Positions 61,591 through 64,000 of a DNA stretch of 64,000 nt are shown here, one piece after another. Numbering within the stretch: position 1 is the stretch's first letter; each line of letters begins with the position of its first letter. Both the position numbers and the translations under genes were made by a program. Under the pieces are notes generated by a model that saw nothing but the letters and a program-made list of their open reading frames with translations, made no database searches and had not been told where the DNA came from. The DNA is from Cynocephalus volans (taxonomy: Eukaryota > Chordata > Mammalia > Dermoptera > Cynocephalidae), in assembly GCF_027409185.1 (NCBI RefSeq), contig NC_084462.1:185942071-186006070 (forward strand). Direction: 5' to 3'.

Positions 61591-61856
61591 AAAAAAGCAC
61601 ATTAAACTTAATTTTTGTTTTACATTAATCATTTTAAGGTAAGAGAAACCACATTTTAAGGGAACACATAAAGCAAATAAAGGAAAACAAAAACAAGAGT
61701 TCCTGAGTATGACTTTTACTGAACAGAGACAGGAAACACCAAGGACTGAAAGGAAACCCTGGGTGTCCTGTGCACCTGCTCCTGAGTGGAAATTCTCCAT
61801 GTAGTGTGTTCTGGGTTCGCTCAACCACCAAGTCCCCTCCTGTCTTCCTGCGAAGA

Positions 61857-61895
61857 GGTTTGTGTCTGGGCTCACGGTGACTTCCCCTCACTGTG
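61857..61895 (-). promoter_or_regulatory. V recombination signal, perfect consensus (Q')
   Basis: Heptamer CACAGTG (61889-61895), 23-base spacer, nonamer ACACAAACC (61857-61865). The best signal in the window; no CTCF-like motif lies beside it. Confidence 0.95.
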
Positions 61896-62334
61896 TCTCT
61901 CGCACAGTAATACACGGCCGTGTCCTCGACTATCAGGCTGCTCAATGTTAAAGAAGCTTGGCTCTTGGAGGTGTCCCTGGTGATGGTGACTCGGGATTTA
62001 AGATCTGTATTATAATTTGTGCCTCCACCACTCCATATCACACCAACCCACTCCAGCCCCTTTCCTGGAGGCTGGCGGATCCAGTGCACACCATAGCTGG
62101 TTAAAGAGAATCCAGAGACAGAGCAGGTGAGAGACAGGGTCTGTGAGGGTTTCACCAGGCCCGGACCTGACTCCTGCAGCTGCACCTGGGACAGGACACC
62201 TGGGGACAAGAAGCATCACCGTCAGTCAAACATGCATGAAACCACCACATTCCCAGGTTCCATTTCCTGAAGTCCCCGAAACACTCACAGCAGGGAGCAG
62301 CCACCAGGCAGAGAAGCAGCCCCAGGACATCCAT
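61896..62334 (-). CDS. IGHV segment, VH2 (Q52)-like, intact (Q')
   Basis: Leader exon 62289-62334 ([15 protein letters not shown], first base of the next Cys codon) ends in a GT donor; intron 89 bases; V exon 61896-62199 starts after AG and gives CVLS, the same leader end as mouse VH2 genes. Mature part starts [20 protein letters not shown], first cysteine in LTCSVSG, CDR1 GFSLTSYG, Trp41 in [18 protein letters not shown]2 [27 protein letters not shown] in FR3, second cysteine in [11 protein letters not shown]1 and CDR2 are most like mouse VH2; the frameworks also fit human IGHV4. Perfect recombination signal; octamer variant ATGCAAAG. Probably functional; the same-unit copy at 372-795 is dead. 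Confidence 0.94.
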
Positions 62335-62415
62335 GCTCTGATGAAGGGCTCCTGGTGGAAGGAGACTGGGGCTGCTCAGCCCAGGGCTGGCCTTTCAGCC
62401 TGACACTGGGGTCTG

Positions 62416-62423
62416 CTTTGCAT
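62416..62423 (-). promoter_or_regulatory. Variant Ig promoter octamer (Q')
   Basis: The minus strand reads ATGCAAAG (consensus ATGCAAAT), 82 bases upstream of the leader ATG, closer than in the other V genes here. Confidence 0.7.
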
Positions 62424-62868
62424 GAGGAGGCCCCTGAGGATATAAGTGTGGGAGCAGAGGGGACGGTCTCTGTCTGTCCTTGTCTGGGCAGAGCGTTTTA
62501 CCTTGTGCTGCTGAGAGGAACTGGGGAGACAGAACCTCAGAGACTCTTCTCTGCATCACTGCCTGGTCTTCCTGTTTCCAGACAAATATGAAGAGAAGCG
62601 GGGATGGAAGGTGGAGGGTTCGACAGTACAGAACATGAAGAAACATTTGAATTAAAGAGATTCTAGGTTCAAGGAGAGGTCCATAACCCTTTGATCCTCA
62701 TGTGCTCCATTGACCGTGTCTGTTGTTTGATGCTGTCTCTCAGCTGGTGGCCTCAGTCTCTCTGCACAAAAACCTGTTATGTGTGACTTCAAGTGAGACA
62801 GTTGGAATTTTTTAGACTCTTTTAGTTGACTCTTTCCAGAAGATGTAGACTTTCCTATGACACTCAGA

Positions 62869-62874
<6 letters not shown>

Positions 62875-62903
<29 letters not shown>
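62875..62903. repeat. (TG)n microsatellite
   Basis: Pure TG tract of about 29 bases in unit Q' flank. Confidence 0.93.
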
Positions 62904-62905
<2 letters not shown>

Positions 62906-64000
62906 GCATATACATACCCATGTACATATATATGCACGTATTTATTCAGAGAGAAAGAAAGTCCCCTACCCCTTCCTGTTCCTGAGACAAGTCACTAAGG
63001 CAAATGCATAGAAAAGATGCCCCCCCACCACTATATGACAAAGTCATGTGGGACTAGAACTATCGCTGTGGATATTTCTAGAGATTCTATCTTCCTCAAT
63101 CTCATTTAGAAATCCTCTGTTCACACTCCTGCCCCAACACTTCCAACGTCAGCCTTGACTGTCAGATCAGACTCAGTCTTGAGGTTCATGATCTCGTCAC
63201 TTGCTTCAGGTCACAGGTGACTCCTCAGTGGTGTTTTCTCAAGCGCAGCTCCTCCTGCATCTGCAGACCTGTGAGCTGGACACTCTGTGCCCTGCCTCCC
63301 CTTAACCCAATGTCCTGTGGAGAGTCACGTCCAGGATGACCACTGTAGACCATCCTGTTCAAAGGCTAATACCAGGCACCTGGGAGTCACTGGATCACAG
63401 CGACTCTGAACGTTAGTTGGGCACGACGTACCACTGTCTGGTGCTGGTCCATTTCTTATTTCTGGGAATGACACTGCATGACTCACAGAATCACTATTTG
63501 GGCTTCTAGTCCCACCCTGTTAGGAACATTTCCTTTCTCTATTTGAAATTGTCATTTTCAGTTGATTACTTCTTTTAGGCTTTTTTATTTAAAATAAGCT
63601 GGGAGAAGTTACAGGTTGTGTAATTGTATTAAAGCATATGTAAAAAATGTTCCCCTGCGACAGTCCAGGACATACAGTGAGTAATCTTAGCTATCCACAC
63701 CAGAAACAATGACTTTGAAATGGAGAAGAGGTGCTAATAAAAATCAAGGACTGTGCATCTGTGTAAAACAGCAGATTCCAAATAAGAAAATGCCACAGTC
63801 ACTGGAGTACCTGTCCTATTTTCTCAGAGTCTGGGGTTTAGGGACATGTATACTTAAAGATAGGAAGGTGGAGTATATCTACAGGCATAGTTTTGCTCAT
63901 TGAAAAGGAAAATGCAGACCCCTACCAACAACAACAACAAAAAAACATTCTCACTCCCAGACTTGCTCTGCACCTGCCCATGGAGGTGGGCCCTGGGGGC

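Larger units (their letters stand above)
61530..64000. repeat. Duplicated V unit Q' (copy of 1-2460)
   Basis: Second copy of unit Q, holding the intact V gene. The window ends in a CTCTGCACCTGCCC stretch (63968 on), which in other units lies 3' of a V recombination signal. Confidence 0.88.

Overview
The window is part of a mammalian immunoglobulin heavy-chain variable (IGHV) cluster. I find eleven V-related loci, all on the minus strand: five with intact open exons, one open but damaged segment, and five pseudogenes or relics. There is no D, J or constant exon and no other convincing protein gene, so the D-J-C end should lie to the left of base 1. Everything else is segmentally duplicated V-flanking DNA, L1 debris, one young tRNA-derived SINE, one solo-LTR-like fossil and many simple repeats. 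There is no Alu. The SINE (41423-41580) resembles, from memory, the CYN SINEs of colugos, so a dermopteran such as Galeopterus is my best guess for the host; that is inference.

Layout. (Q) 1-2530 holds a clan II V pseudogene. (L1) 2545-3550. (A) 4370-12330 holds an intact IGHV4-like segment (6869-7309). (P) 13360-15310 holds a decayed V relic. (L1) 15310-17650. (VH3-1 + B) 19080-32095 holds an intact IGHV3 segment (19985-20444) and a damaged IGHV4-like segment (25717-26154). (L1 and unassigned DNA) 32115-37190. (VH3-2 + C) 37190-46108 holds a second intact IGHV3 (38255-38714) and an intact IGHV4-like segment with a variant heptamer (44764-45197). (D) 46110-49525 is a unit whose V exon is lost. 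(L1) 49840-51010. (P') 52220-54070 is a second copy of P. 56460-58294 is inverted L1, abutting a V pseudogene (58312-58751). 59003-59675 is a 31-unit minisatellite. (Q') 61530-64000 is a second copy of Q holding an intact segment most like mouse VH2/Q52 (61896-62334).

How the parts work together. Each usable V segment has a 46-base leader exon, a roughly 85-107-base intron, a V exon with both cysteines and Trp41, and a 23-spacer recombination signal just downstream. The leaders sit behind an ATGCAAAT-type octamer. In the two IGHV3 copies and, more weakly, in IGHV4 copies A and C, a CTCF-type motif lies 20-27 bases beyond the nonamer, as described for proximal mouse VH genes. The cluster shows birth and death: VH3-1+B and VH3-2+C are a recent tandem duplication (7 differences in 307 bases between the two IGHV3 exons), after which B lost its first cysteine and one spacer base, while the C side gained a SINE and an LTR. 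I found no unknown system; the most interesting signals are the motif arrangement at the recombination signals, a rewritten FR3 stretch in both IGHV3 genes, and an E-box-bearing minisatellite.
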